NCBI GenBank assembly: GCA_022496805.1 | Contig: CM040103.1 | Location: forward strand, 1,568,001 to 1,632,000 | Origin: Pohlia nutans | Lineage: Eukaryota; Streptophyta; Bryopsida; Bryales; Mniaceae | DNA length: 64,000 nt | Direction: 5' to 3' | In this document: one piece after another, positions 22,894-35,114 of the stretch | Position numbering within the stretch: position 1 is the first letter of the stretch | Layout: each line of letters starts with the position of its first letter | Notes under the pieces: model-generated | Databases searched by the model: none | Told to the model about the DNA's origin: nothing | What the model saw: the letters and a program-made list of their open reading frames with translations, nothing else | Position numbers and translations under genes: made by a program

Positions 22894-24093
22894 TTAAAGG
22901 CTCTGACTGCGTTTCCAAGAATTCCAACCCAGTCTGCCCGTGTCCAGAAGCTTGGACCCACTCAACTGCCAGCTCGGACTCCTGGGTCCGTAGGATCTCG
23001 TTTAACCCTTTAACGTCCCATTCCTTTGTAGAATTGTCAAACTGCACTTTTATACACAATTCAGCTTTTAAGATCTGTTAAAATATATTTTTTAATATTT
23101 TTCATGCATGAAATTGCATGTTTCCTATTGGTCCTAAAATTTTCTGATTTTTTTCGATACAAAATGAATTTTTTACAAATTTTTAGGTCAAATACTTCAA
23201 GAAATTCATATTAATTACAAATAATCTTCAAAAAATATAAAATTTCTAGAACATATGCAAATGACAATGGAGAATCACATGATATATTTTTTGTAGAATT
23301 TTTCAATTTAAAATTTAAAATTCAAAAGGTGAACATCCTACGCAGTGTAATTCAGACCTTGAGTTACATAGCTTGCAACAGAAACAAAATATTCAAAACT
23401 TGAAATTTATAAGATCCGAAAAGTGAAATGAAAACTAGACTCGATAAACTTCATTTTCTCAATTGAAAGCAGTAGTAAAAAACTTCATCTTCAAGGTTAA
23501 AATTGGCTTTGACCAACAAACATCCACTATTTGAATGCGTGGTCCTTAAACACTAGACGTTCTTACCCTTTTCAAATTTGGCAGTTTTTCAAAGATGCAT
23601 TATAAAATGCAACTAAGAGGGATATTTTCAGCTTGATGAATGAAAAAAAGTTGTACATTATGAATTTTAGGTTCTATCCATACTGTTAGATTTGCAATTG
23701 CTATCACCAATATTTGTGTATAAATTTTCAAACTTAAAATTTAGAGCTCTTTTGTAATAGGATTACTAATAAGACATTGACTATCTAATAATGAAATTTT
23801 TTGGGATGGCTTGAAATGTAGTACTTTAAATGTAGTGATTTTTGGAGATTATTTGGTTACTTAATTTTAGTAGTTGACTTTTTCAAGAGCACTTTTAGAC
23901 TAAAATCTTTGAAATTTTGGGTGGAACACTACAACAAGAAATGAGGCATAAAAATTTCACAAATCATGCCCTTTCTAATCGGATCACACATGCATGGAGC
24001 TAACTTCCCATAAAAGTTTCAATAAAAAATCCACACTACAAAAAATGTATGGTGAATGAGAAATTGGAGTTCAAATCCGTACATCACTGCCTA

Positions 24094-24233
24094 AAGTACG
24101 GCTGGAAAAAATCCTTTACGTTTTCCGGGCGCCTCACCAGCGGGAGATACCAATCGGGACACCCTACATCTCACGGTGCAAAAAAATTGCACGGGCAGCT
24201 TGGGCAGGTTCGAATTTTTTTTCCAGCCATGCT
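24094..24233 (+). mobile_element. Foldback MITE 1 of cluster, AAGTACGGCTGG ends
   Basis: Left end AAGTACGGCTGGAAAAAA and right end TTTTCCAGCCATGCTT are near-perfect complements between TA dinucleotides. About 140 bp, non-coding. Confidence 0.7.
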
Positions 24234-24244
24234 TTAGGCCGGTA

Positions 24245-24364
24245 GAGGCCCCCGCCCTCCGGGCCTGCACGCGTAGTGAGAGACTTGCGTCGCCCGTCAG
24301 GGCTGGCACCCTCCTGGGGCTCCTCCGGTCTCTCACTACGCGTGAGGTCCTCCGGCGGGGGCCT
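24245..24364 (+). mobile_element. Foldback MITE 2 of cluster, GC-rich GAGGCCCCCG ends
   Basis: Arms GAGGCCCCCGCCCTCCGGGC and complement, extending to CACGCGTAGTGAGAGAC / GTCTCTCACTACGCGTG, flanked by TA on both sides. About 120 bp, GC over 60%, quite unlike the surrounding DNA. Confidence 0.75.
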
Positions 24365-24520
24365 CTACCTTTACGTTAACAGCGGGGCTTCCTGATTCGG
24401 GGGGTTTCCCTAGTCGAATTGTGAAGCCGAATCTGCAGGTACTGCCAATTCTGAAACGAAATTGGCCCCCATGGCCGATTCTGGAGTTCTCAATGGGGAA
24501 CGCCCTGGCTATTAACGCTA
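24365..24520. other. GC-rich spacer between MITEs 2 and 3
   Basis: Contains a small hairpin GCCAATTctgaaacgAAATTGGC near 24448. It is probably the remains of another inserted element; no matching ends were found. Confidence 0.4.
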
Positions 24521-24634
24521 GGGAACGCGCCTCCAAGGGCGCATTCTGTTTGGGAGCGCGCCCAAGGGCTCGCCCTGACAGGCTCGCCCAGGGGCTTGCT
24601 TCCAAACAGAATGCGCCCTTGGAGGCGCGTTCTC
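24521..24634 (+). mobile_element. Foldback MITE 3 of cluster, GGGAACGCGCC ends
   Basis: Arms GGGAACGCGCCTCCAAGGGC, continuing to GCATTCTGTTTGG, and their complement up to GGCGCGTTCTC, flanked by TA (24519-24520, 24635-24636). 114 bp, almost a perfect hairpin. Confidence 0.8.
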
Positions 24635-24639
24635 TAGTA

Positions 24640-24890
24640 CTCCCTCCATCTCAAAGTTATTGTCATGTTTGAAAGTCATGTTTGAAAGTGTTTTTTTAAG
24701 TAGGTCAAAAAAATACTTCCTTGTGGCTAATTTTATTTAGGTTGCAATGAACACATGCAATGCTCTTCAATCATTCTAGTGACATAATTTGGAACCTTTT
24801 TTAATCATGTTTCTTACAATATGATCAATGAAATTGGCTCAAAGAAATACCAAGCAAACAAGTTGGACAAAAACTTTGGGACGGAGGGAG
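24640..24890 (+). mobile_element. Stowaway MITE (Tc1/mariner)
   Basis: Canonical plant Stowaway ends CTCCCTCCATCTCAAAGTTA and AACTTTGGGACGGAGGGAG between TA dinucleotides. 251 bp, non-coding. It sits 3 bp beyond the previous element. Confidence 0.93.
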
Positions 24891-24933
24891 TACAAAATAT
24901 GCATGGTTGGGCGGTTAGGGGTTAAAGGGTTAA

Positions 24934-26666
24934 GGGAAGGCTGAGATTGGAGGAGCCGGCGACACACACAAGCCCTGCAACGCGGGCTACCCGTAGCGGA
25001 GCTGCTTGTTCCATTGATAGAAGGGAAACCCTTCGGCGATGAAACGTCGCAACAGACTTTGGAGCCACGCAAACGGCTGCGCCCAAGTTACCGACGCCGC
25101 CTGCCTTACCAAAACGCGACGTCACGTGCGCCCCTCCATCATTCCATTGCAGTCACTCATCAAGCACATCATTCACTCCTGTAACGTACGTCTAGATTAT
25201 AATAATAATAATAATAATAAAAACAACAACAAGAATTTTCTGGCTCTTTGACCTCCTCGATCAAAATCCATCGACAACAAACTTTTCTTCCTGCTCGGGC
25301 CATGCGCGAATTCAGTTGACCAGTCTCATCACGCAATTTGCAAACAGTCCGGCCATCGATGGCGACCAAGTCCCGCCACACACCCGATCCCGGAATCCGG
25401 TGATCGAGAGTAGTATCACATCACTCACGCAGATTCCACGATCAATTAATATCCCACATGCATCGATTCTTTGGTGGGGACGACGACGAGATTGACCACT
25501 TTCGAACGCAACGACGCCGGAAATAAAGCCGGCTGCGAACTAAGAGCAGGCCCAGCAGCATCCTCTTTCCACTCACCAACGCTATTCTGACTGGTAAAGT
25601 GCCTCTTATAGTTTGGAGTTTGATATTTCTACACTGAATATTGTCCTTATGGCCGAGGTGGTTTCCACATCAAGCACTTTATCCTAGATCGTGCTCCCAC
25701 TTTATGAAGTTAACTTAAGTAAACTTATTCTCCATCATCATGATTTGTTTCAAGTTATGACAAAAGTAACAGTTTAAAAATTGATTGATGACCTCTATTC
25801 TAAGCACTCTTGGTGTTTGTTGCTGGGAAGTTCTTAATTCTCTCACAACATCTTGGATGTGCACTTGGTGCACACTCACAAACTGCTGGGCTTGCTCTAA
25901 GGTTTTCCAATTCGATTTTCCTGGTGGGGTACATACGTGGGTCCCTGGAATTCAATTTGCCATCAATCAAGGGGAACGTAATTTGCCACCTCTCCTGAAA
26001 TTGCGTTCAATGCCCGCATTTCGGTATCCGCTACTTCACGCTGGTTGGTGTTCGATCGACTCATACTTCCGTGTTTGTTTTTTTCGGGTTGTAATTCTGA
26101 AGCTTGCTGGCGCCGTGATCGATGGAGTGCACTTCATCGCCATAGCCAGTCGAGCCTCTCTCAGTCCGCCATGGCCATGGCATTCTTATGAATTCTCTCT
26201 TGTTGCTCTTCAATCGTCGATCAGAAAAAAACTCTGCTCGACGAAGTGGGTTTCAGTTCTTGTAGTAAGCGATTTTCCTGTGGGTTGCTTTGAGCGGTGA
26301 TTTAGAGGTGATGGTGGGGATTACTGGAGCGACTGATTGATTGGGGAATTTGAAGGCGGAGGCTACGTACCTGCAGGATCGATATAGTATTATTCCGGAG
26401 GAGCTAGTAAGATTCGATGAAGCCAGGATGGGATTTTCTGTACTGGTTCGCGGGCGCGGTGTGTCGGCGGTTGATGCGGTGGATCTGCAATTGCCTCAAC
26501 ACGGCCGTCATCGTGGCGGACGCGCTGCGCGAGGGCGATATTGAGCTCCTGCGCGTGGCCTAGTCACAATTCTTCGCATCCGGCATCCAGCCACACTTGC
26601 TGTAAGTTGAGCACTTCCTTCTGTGTCAGTCCCTTGCAGGTTTTTCTGTTTTGCCAAATGCGGGAT
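24934..26666. other. GC-richer stretch with coding-like patches; no gene model
   Basis: 24940-25180 and 25260-26580 are clearly richer in GC than the surroundings. On the plus strand 26455-26548 reads ICNCLNTAVIVADALREGD followed by IELLRVA and a stop, with codon-like composition. I do not recognise it. 25197-25220 is an (AAT)n microsatellite. This could be the promoter and first exons of a plus-strand gene, or a decayed gene. Confidence 0.3.
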
Positions 26667-27207
26667 CACTACAAGAAGGAGAAGGCGTCGCTGTGAGTCA
26701 AAACGGCGCCAGTTCGCACTCACCAATTTTTTGGTTGGACTTGGTGAGTACGATTAGTCACTTAGGACAAGCATATAGGAGAAAAAACGATGATGAACAT
26801 GATCATCCTGAGTGAGAAACAACGCCTCGGCTTGTTGTGAATGATGATGTTGGAGGCCTTTGAGGCATGTTTCCCCAACAAACTCTTCGTTCACGATGGT
26901 CTTCATGTTAGCATTATGTACTAAGTAGTGTATTGAAGAGGGTATTAGACACGAAGAGCAGCATACACATAAAAGCACGTTATTGGTTCACACCATCACA
27001 TGTGTATCCATGTTGTAAGCTATGCTAGGTTCAGTACAAGGAGAAGGCGTTGCTTTTCACTCGATAGGTGAGTCAAATGGTGAAATGGTGCCACTTCGCA
27101 CTCACTGCGTAGGCACTCAAGACTTGGTGAGTGCGATTCGTCACATAGGACAAGTGTGTACAGTGAACTTTGACACTTAGTGAGAAGTGACGCCTTTACT
27201 AGTAGTG
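26667..27207 (+). mobile_element. CACTA-like MITE
   Basis: Starts CACTACAAGAAGGAGAAGGC and ends GACGCCTTTACTAGTAGTG, whose complement begins CACTACTAGTAAAGGCGTC. The interior holds two related stretches (26698-26770 and 27060-27160) sharing CACTTCGCACTCA-like words and GGTGAGTRCGATTMGTCAC. No clear 3-bp target duplication and no transposase. Confidence 0.6.
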
Positions 27208-28474
27208 GTAGTGCATTGGAGAAGATATGCTACAGGCTGTAACAAGATGGGACATGTTGCCTACCGAGTTACTTCGCTACCTACATACATGGAAAGTGCT
27301 CTTTAGAAGAACTACTTTGTTGTCTCTCTCACCAGAGGAGAGACTACGAAAACACTTCATTCATTTTTTAGGACTTACGCGCCTGAATAATAATAAAAAA
27401 GCCGTAAAAGTAAACTTGGGGTAAATACTAAGACGGAGACTTCTTGACTAGCTGCTTGTTCACATTAGTTTTCGGTCCAAAATTTTTCTTCTGTTTTCTT
27501 TTGGGGTCTTGGAAGTGAAACCTAAAAGATTTAGACGAGGATTTAGATTTACGCCAAAACTCTTTAATATCACTTTCCTTATTCTTTAGTAAACACACGT
27601 ATTAAACTCAAAACTCGCTATATTCTTTCACTATCACACGTTTGTGTATCTCACATTTTTGTGTCAAGAAGTTATATAACAATAATAAGGAGTTTGATCA
27701 GTGAAGAAATCTAGACCACCTTCCTGATCCCAAGTATTTCTTTACTTTAATGTTACTTTCACATTCAACACTTGACTCAGTTGTTATAGAACTCTATTCA
27801 ATCAAGTGCATTTAGGCTGTGACAGTAAAGAGGTGTGGGTGTCTCATTGTCATAAAAGAGAATCGGACAGGAGGGTATTATTTTTGTATTGAGATCTAAT
27901 GGTCGGTCTTTATGAGAAACATGCCACACCTACTCAAGGCACAATCTGTTAAGGTAAAGCACTTTGTAAGGACTCAGCAGAAGCCTCTGTTTATGAACAA
28001 GATAGTCAGGATCTCTACATGAACCAAATGTGTTTTAAAATGCATTTTTGCCAAAGACCTGATACTGTAACCTGTCAATATTTTGCTTCACTTTTGATAG
28101 GATTTTGTTTCTTGGTTTGTGCAACTTCCTGTTTGTAAGTTCGCCATCAAGAGCAAGAGCTCCAAATGTTAATTTTCTGCATCTCTGAGTAGTTCATATG
28201 GGGGACTCTTTTGTTCTGTTTTTATACAGTTTTTTGACCTACTATTTTAACTTCAGGGGTTAAGTAATTAGGTCATGGCCACTGAAACTCATTTATAAGT
28301 AAGAGATTTAAAATAATAATAATCATATAGTAGTGCAGTTTTGATCCTCTTGTAAATCTGTGTGTGACATGCTGCCTCGTAGTTTATTCCTTGCTATATG
28401 GGGAAGTTAAGATATGGCTATGATGTTGGCATTGTCACTCGCATTGCCAAAAAGAAGAAAAACTCTAGTCCTAA
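27208..28474. other. No gene seen
   Basis: AT-rich sequence without recognisable repeats or coding regions longer than chance frames. Confidence 0.45.
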
Positions 28475-28594
28475 CACTAGTAGAAAAGGTGGCACTGCCG
28501 AGGGAGATGCTCAAGTAAGTAGTGCCCAATTCCACGCATGCATAGTGATTTTGCTTGGGCATGTCCCTAGGGAGCGCCACCTTTTCTACCAGTG
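28475..28594 (+). mobile_element. CACTA-type MITE, 120 bp, 3-bp TSD
   Basis: Ends CACTAGTAGAAAAGGTGGC and GCCACCTTTTCTACCAGTG with TAA on both sides (28472-28474, 28595-28597). Terminal CACTA and a 3-bp duplication are the signature of the CACTA superfamily. Confidence 0.88.
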
Positions 28595-29984
28595 TAAGAC
28601 AAGCATGAATGAAGAATATGCTTAAGGTAGTTTTACTAGCTACTGCACATGAGAGCAAATAGTGAGTACTACTCTTACTGCCTCCTCTTGGAGACAGACT
28701 ATTGTATCCAGCAACTAACATTACCTACAATAGTTCCTATTGCTTGCTATTTTTGTTTGTATCCTTTCACTTCACACTCGGACTCACAACTTACAATACC
28801 AAAATAACAGTGTTGTTACCATCACTCTTTTTGACATTGAAGTGTCCAAAACAATGTCATAAATAGTGTCAAAAACAACACCTTTTTTTAGTAGTGATAG
28901 TGGGCATGAAACCTTAAAAGTTCATTTGAGTCAGAAGCCCATCTGACCTCCCTTTTTACTCTACTTCTACCCTCTTTCTTGAACTATACTTGGGTTGAAT
29001 AGTGTCGTATCATAGATTGTCCCCTTGTTGACCATGGGCTCGGAGCTTTGGTGTAAGGTGTGGGAGTCATCGCGAGATGTGGAGAATAACGACAGTGGCT
29101 TGCTCTAGATTCTCTCCCAACTCATCATAAAATAGTTTTTGGGCTATTTATATTTCAATATGAGTTCAAGAGGAGTTTGCTAAAACTTTCCTCTTTGGGC
29201 TGACTTTTCGATTAACTCTATCAATTCAAATAATTTTTCCCACTGTTTGATCTGATCCTGCATTCAATTGGAGTGTTGAACTAATTGATAATATTTCTGC
29301 TGTTATGTTTTGATAGGTAATGGGCACATGGCCCGTTCCATAAGATGTAATCTAGTCATGTCGAGAAATTACAAAAAAATGAAGAAGAGACAATGGACGG
29401 GAGGTTTGGCTACTTCAGACGCAGACAAAGCTCACTGCTATATTTTTAACTGCAATGAGCACAGAGTTGTCAAGATTTATCAGCTCAAACATAACCGCTA
29501 ATTTATCATGTAGAGGGATGGCTGTAAAAAGTATGCAAAAGTGCCTCAACATCCTCATTAAATAGAACTGCAAGATATTCATCAATTCTTATTCTTGACA
29601 GGTACATTTCATAGCAAACATTTGTGATTCTCACTTTGAATTGCCAGGTTACTTGTGTGAGCTTGCTGTGTTTCTCATCAAATTCAGGGCTTTTTCTGTA
29701 AATTATTATCAGTTAATTAGCATTGATCAGGACCCATCATGTAAGACCCTCTGCAGCTGAGCTCAGATACTGTTCGTTGCCCACAATTGAATTGTCCTTC
29801 AATTTTTGTCTTGTGAAGATGTGTGGTACCGAAGAAAAGGGTTGTGTTTTCAACACCTTTTTTTGACATTGTTTTTAGTGTCTGGATATTGTTTTTTAAA
29901 AACAACACCTTTTTTTGGGTAGTGGTGTTTTAGTGGAGATAATGCCAAAAAGTCCATTCAAATTGGTTAGAAGTGGTCCATTAA
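28595..29984. other. No gene; CACTA-end fragments and dispersed repeat
   Basis: 28810-28898 and 29850-29925 contain AACACCTTTTTTTAGTAGTG-like ends, that is, complements of CACTACTAAAAAAAGGTGTT, probably pieces of another CACTA-type MITE family. 29020-29150 is a copy of the dispersed repeat also seen at 16600 and 34700. Confidence 0.45.
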
Positions 29985-30209
29985 CCCATAAACGTCCCAT
30001 GGGGATAGTATATACGTTGTCGTATAATTGAGATTTGCTATCAACAAGAAACTCTAAATTGGGAACTTAATAGCTCACTAAAACCGCACTGATTTAAATT
30101 TCAACTTCTTTTCTAAACTCAGACCCATTAAAGGTGTGAATCCGTTCCAAATACAACCAAAATACACCGTATTCTACTGGTCGCCACTGCACGTTAAGAC
30201 GATTAGGGG
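29985..30209 (+). mobile_element. TTAA-type MITE, CCATGGGGATAGTA subfamily
   Basis: Left end CCCATAAACGTCCCATGGGG after TTAA (29981-29984). The right end GACGATTAGGGG is followed by TTAT, a one-base decay of TTAA. 225 bp, same interior as 14765-14991 and 33152-33376. Confidence 0.82.
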
Positions 30210-30216
30210 TTATGTA

Positions 30217-30431
30217 AGAGCACCCAATTCCAACAGTGTACCGAATGCCGATAATTTCTAGATATGGTAGTCATTCTAGAACATAAATCTAGGTAGACTA
30301 TAGATAGCTTATCATTTTTGTCAACAAACAATAAAAGCTCTATGATGTGCTTAAATTTGAATTTTAAAATGAATGACGTGTTTAGAAATTATCGGCATTG
30401 GATACACTGTCGAAATTGGGTGCTCCTACCT
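30217..30431 (+). mobile_element. TA-flanked MITE, AGGTAG family
   Basis: The right end GGGTGCTCCTACCT precedes TA. The left end AGAGCACCCAATTCCAACAG follows TA and has lost about 4 bp of the tip. The subterminal CGACAGTGTA-type motif is present on both sides. It starts only 7 bp after the previous element. Confidence 0.7.
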
Positions 30432-32262
30432 TAGTACCAGATTGATGAGAGTCTCTAGTTAGAATATGACATGATCTTCACTAGTGTGGTATGGAAACCA
30501 AGGTAATAGAATAATAAACTTTGACAACTAGAGAACATGACGTCAAGTTTTTATTTATTGAATCACAAACGTTTAGTTGACGTACTTTTGATTGATCCAA
30601 CGGTTCCCATTCAGCAACAAGGTTAAAAAATAATCCTCTTCTTATCCACCAATATAAAATCATGTGGCATTGTAGTATTATCTACTCTCTCTAAATTATA
30701 GCTTGTCTCAGTTTCCATCATTTTATTTGCTAGTTTGGTGAAATATGAGTATGGTTTTGATCCATAGTTTCATAAAGTGCTTTGGGTTTGATTAAAGAAA
30801 ACTTTTGTGTCTTCATGAAAAATGGCATAGCTCAAGATTCATTGGCCAATGAACAAGTTTTGTAGTACTTGAGGGCCTAGATTGATCACATGTCTTCTAA
30901 AGGACTGTGGGTTTTTCTTATTTTCCTCTTTTTGTTCATTTTCTTGTGAATTGTTTTTTTCTCAAGATAGCTAATACCAATTTGAACATCACAGATGGTG
31001 AATGTGTTTTTTTTGCCATTGCAGCATTAAATGCACTTATCTGGTTTTGCATTGATACACATGACTATCTTACAAAGGAAGAAGGGTGGTTTCTGCACAA
31101 TAATGAATATAGAGAAATGAACTCCACTTACAAACTCGTGACTCGACTCGTGACTGGTTGAATTTACAAACCTGAGGAAAAAATTCGACATGTCTTGATG
31201 AGACTTGTCACATGTCACATGTCATGTCCCAATTGGTTGAGGTCCCTAAAAATCAACTTTCTAAACAATTTATCAAGAAGCTATGACTAAATGATTTTAA
31301 TTAAAAGAGGACCATTGCAAGTCCCTCCCAAATTCTCCCCAAACTATGCTCCATGGGCTAAGATATCTATACATTCAGGAAGGTAGTTTGTTCGGGAGTT
31401 TGTTTTGTTTTGTTTGTATGTTATGTTGAGATCTTCTAGATTGTGAACTTGCCAAGAGCGTTCTTGAAATTGTTAGAAAGCTCTTGACAAGAATGAGTGA
31501 ACAAAAGTCGTTTTGTGACATTTGAACTTACGGTGTAAAAGTTATGAATTTTTAATCAAATTTTGTCACCATAAATCTATTATATTAAGTACAAAGTATC
31601 ACAATACCATGTCACTACCTTGCTTGGTACTCCGTATTTGTCAAGAATACCGGTACATGTCACAAAATCATACAAATTTTACATTCACGCCTTTCATTCA
31701 AATTTTCATCATGTTCCCAAACTGTTCTCCACAGTTCCTTTATGTTCCCCCAAAGTTTCCATCATGTTCCCTTTATGTTCCCAATTGCTTCCCACGTTCT
31801 TAATGCAATCCTTGCGCTTTCCTTTGCTCTTGTTGCATTGCAAGAGGATGTTTCCTAGTTGATTTAAATTACGGATACATTATTCTAAAAATAAAATAAA
31901 AAGTTCAAGGATGGCTGACTGGGCTAGCGGCACAGGACCACACTAGTTTATATTACAATTCTGTAAGTTAGCAAGAACTGATTTCATTAAATCATCACAT
32001 CCAGAAGGAAGGGAACAAGAGGATGGAACACAGGCCAGTATTCAAAGTTGGGGAGTAATTTGTATGAGTAAATAATCTGCAACTGCTCCAAACTGGCAAA
32101 GCCTTACTACAATACCATGTGCCAAATTCTTGACAAACTTATAGCACCTGTGTTCAGTACAATAAAGTTACATCCTGCAACAAAGCCCAGCGTGTAAGGT
32201 TTGTATACCCAAAACCAAACAGCAAAACCCAAAACCCACACCCTAAAATCTTAAGAGATTTA
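30432..32262. other. No gene seen
   Basis: AT-rich DNA. 31690-31800 has four spaced copies of TATGTTCCC/CATGTTCCC words, a short degenerate repeat. Nothing else is recognisable. Confidence 0.45.
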
Positions 32263-32625
32263 GGGCCGCTTCACATTATGGCCATCCAAGTCGAGAGGCC
32301 GTGGGATTGAGTGGCCAAATGTTTTTGGGAGTCCAAAGAAATGGGTTGAAAATAGGCAGTAAAATATAATTTTGTTCCTTTATGCATTAAAATCGATGGC
32401 CTCTCGACCCTAGTTTGGGTTTCCATTCTTGTCCGACCCAAACTTCCTTCAAGAGTCCGTCGCCTTGGTCAAAAAAGTGTTGCCATGTAGGCATTTTGGA
32501 AGGTGACGGCCTTTAAACTTTTGTCTCTAGCGTGAAGGGTCGAGAGGCCAAATTCATGGTTTCTTGCAGTTTGATTGGTAGAAATTGACGGCCTCTCAAC
32601 CTTCAGCCACAATGTGAAGCGACCA
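32263..32625 (+). mobile_element. PIF/Harbinger-like (Tourist-type) MITE
   Basis: Ends GGGCCGCTTCACATTATGGC and CCACAATGTGAAGCGACCA with TTA on both sides (32260-32262, 32626-32628). A GGGC start and a 3-bp TTA duplication are typical of Harbinger elements. A truncated second copy is at 34920-35114. Confidence 0.8.
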
Positions 32626-32639
32626 TTAGACAATAGGTA

Positions 32640-33038
32640 AGGTTGGATGTCCTAAAACCACCAACTTAAGAAATATGACTTCATTTTAACAAGGTTATTT
32701 ATGAGAAATATTTTTCGATCATTTAGCTAAAGATTTCTCAAGGAAAGTACACATTTTTACAATTTTATTCCCAATATTCAAATTGATACAAATTTTAAAA
32801 GAGGAAAGAACATCGGCACTCAATATCAGCATATAGGTTCCCCCATGACCACACCATGTGGTACTAATTTTCACTCATAATGATGCCCAAAACCATCAAC
32901 TACTTCTTCGCAATGTTTCACATGCCATTGGTTTACTTGAATAGTGACATTGGTGATTTTGAGTCTCAACTGTGGTGACCCCAAGAAAACTCTACTTGTC
33001 ATAGTTGAGGGAGGTGGTGGGTTTAGAACATCCAACCT
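32640..33038 (+). mobile_element. TA-flanked MITE family A, complete
   Basis: Ends AGGTTGGATGTCCTAAAACC and GTTTAGAACATCCAACCT between TA (32638-32639, 33039-33040). 399 bp; matches 61234-61637 along its length with moderate divergence. Confidence 0.85.
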
Positions 33039-33151
33039 TATATATCATAACATAGTAGCAACCATGGCACCCTTGGAGTTTCACGTTAACTTTCCTGCCA
33101 TTCACATTCTCTTTTTCATGGTTCACAACCAATAAGATAGAAGTACCTTAA

Positions 33152-33376
33152 CCCCTAAACGTCCCATGGGAATAGTACATACGTGGCCATATAATTGGCA
33201 TTTGCTACCAATAAGAATCTCTAAATTGGGATCTCAATAGCTCACTAAAACCGCATTGATGTAAATTTCAGCTTTTATGTTGAACTCAAACATATAAAAG
33301 GTCTAGATCCATTCCAAATACTAGAAAAATACACCATATTATACTGGCCGCAAAGACACTTTCAGATGTTTAGGGG
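33152..33376 (+). mobile_element. TTAA-flanked MITE, CCATGGG subfamily, complete
   Basis: Ends CCCCTAAACGTCCCATGGGA and CAGATGTTTAGGGG with TTAA on both sides (33148-33151, 33377-33380). 225 bp, non-coding. Confidence 0.88.
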
Positions 33377-34321
33377 TTAAACCAATAAAACCACCAACTT
33401 TTACACCCCTCTTTCATTTCACATATTCCTACCACCATATTTTCTACAATATCATTGTACTACACTAAATACTTTTGCTAATAGTGCATGTGGGACTAAT
33501 TCCAAAAACACGTTCTATTTTGCAAAATCATGAAATTGACGAGGGCTAAAATTTGCATTGATTTTACATTTTTAGTGTCACCTTCACTACTTACCCGCCT
33601 TCACTACTAGCATAAAGTAGTGTAGTTGATGAAAACATATCAACAAATCTCTAACGATTGTATTTTATTCCAAATTTTGGACCACAGAGTTACAGTTAAA
33701 GGTTAAGTTAGAAATAATTATTGTACTGATGCAGAAATTGCTAATGACTAAGATTGCTGATGGAAATACCTGCATGAGTATGTGAGAATGTTAATTTGAA
33801 CGCCATGTTACAAGCTTACTGCAAATTAAGTTTGAAATAATTATAATACTGTTACCTTTCACGATTTCATGGGTGCAGGAGTTGCTTATGACTCAAATTG
33901 CTGATAGAAATGCCTGCAAATTTGATGTAAATTTGATGGAATGTAAATTTGACAGAATGGGATGTAACAAGCTTACTGCAAATTTAAGTTTGAAATAATT
34001 ACAATACTGGTAAATTCATGGGTGCAGAAACTGATGGCAATACCTGGCAGTGCATGTGTAGGAATGTAATTTGAATGAGATGTTAAGTTACAGGCATACA
34101 GCGAATTAGTGTACTTTTTAGGAGCGCATTAAAGATGGTTAAGGTACGCAAGGACACTAATTGAGCTCTTCTCTGTCCACACAGAGCGTTTAATGTAATT
34201 CTATCCTACATTCCAGCCAAGGTTAGTACTCGTAGGAGAATCCAATTCTCATAAGTTAGTGTTGTTATTTTGACATCTTAAAATTTTTGGTCAATGGAGT
34301 GAACAGAAAAGTCAGCCCACT

Positions 34322-34338
34322 GCTGGAATAGCTCAGTT

Positions 34339-34371
<33 letters not shown>

Positions 34372-34395
34372 GAGGTTCGACCCCTCCTTCTAGCG
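34322..34395 (+). tRNA. tRNA-Asn (anticodon GTT)
   Basis: 74 nt, without intron. It folds with acceptor GCTGGAA/TTCTAGC and discriminator G, D-arm GCTCAGTTGGTTAGAGC, anticodon loop CTGTTAA with GTT, and T-arm GGAGG.TTCGACC.CCTCC. A box TAGCTCAGTTGG and B box GGTTCGACCCC are perfect. A TTTT at 34406-34409 can terminate RNA polymerase III. It appears identical to typical plant nuclear tRNA-Asn genes, so it should be functional. Confidence 0.97.
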
Positions 34396-34593
34396 CAAAC
34401 TCATCTTTTGGTTCGGAATGACCTTAAACTACCTAGGTGATAACCACGAGGTGAGCTCCTTGTAGGGGAGTGCTTATTATCACCAAAAAGGATAACGGTT
34501 TCATTCCAGTCGAATGCACGTCCCGAGGGATTGCTGCATAGAAACCCCAAGCATGACGGGGATTGTTGTTGGACCTCATGTTACGGTGGGGGG

Positions 34594-35114
34594 GTTGCTT
34601 TTAGTAAGAAATGATTAGGAGCTTTGGATCTAGTCTAAATATTGTAGGAAGAAAATTTCCAAAAAAATCGCCCGCGAGGGTTAGTTTATGACGAGTGGGA
34701 GACAATCTAAAACAAAGCATTGTCATTATTCTTTATATTTCGCTCTAACTTCCACATCTTCCACCAAAGCTCCAAGCCTATGGTTCATGGAACAAATATA
34801 GCCAAAAAATTGCCAAAAACTGGGACAATTATTTCCGGGCAAAGACAATAAAACGATTATAGACCTGCTCAAATGCACACCAACTTCTCCTTTACTCCAA
34901 CTCCCAAGAACTCGAGCTAGGGCCACTTCACACTCTGGCCGTCCAAGTTGAGAGGCCATGGGATTGAGTGACCAAACTCTGTTGTGAGTTTAAAGAAATG
35001 GTCTGAAAATAGGCAATATAATATAGTTTTTATTTTTTATGGAGAGAAATTGACGGCTTCTCGACCATAGTTTGGATTTCCATTCGCGTTCAACCCAAAC
35101 TTCCTTTTGAGAGG
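34594..35114. other. Spacer of the inverted duplication
   Basis: 34594-34860 continues the tRNA-flanking repeat, paralogous to 16500-16930. 34920-35114 is the left part of a Harbinger-like MITE. The spacer has no gene. Confidence 0.7.
34920..35114 (+). mobile_element. Truncated Harbinger-like MITE
   Basis: It begins GGGCCACTTCACACTCTGGC, matching the left end at 32263. It stops abruptly at 35114, where the right arm of the inverted duplication begins, so that junction post-dates the MITE. Confidence 0.75.

Larger units (their letters stand above)
23006..24929 (+). mobile_element. TTAA-flanked element (family B type) carrying four inserted MITEs
   Basis: The left end CCCTTTAACGTCCC follows TTAA (23002-23005). 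The right end GGTTAGGGGTTAAAGGG is followed by TTAA (24930-24933). 23555-24093 is the family B body. At 24094-24890, close to the right end, four small foldback elements sit side by side. An inner GGGG-TTAA at 24918-24925 could instead be the true right end of a family B copy inside a larger one. Confidence 0.7.
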
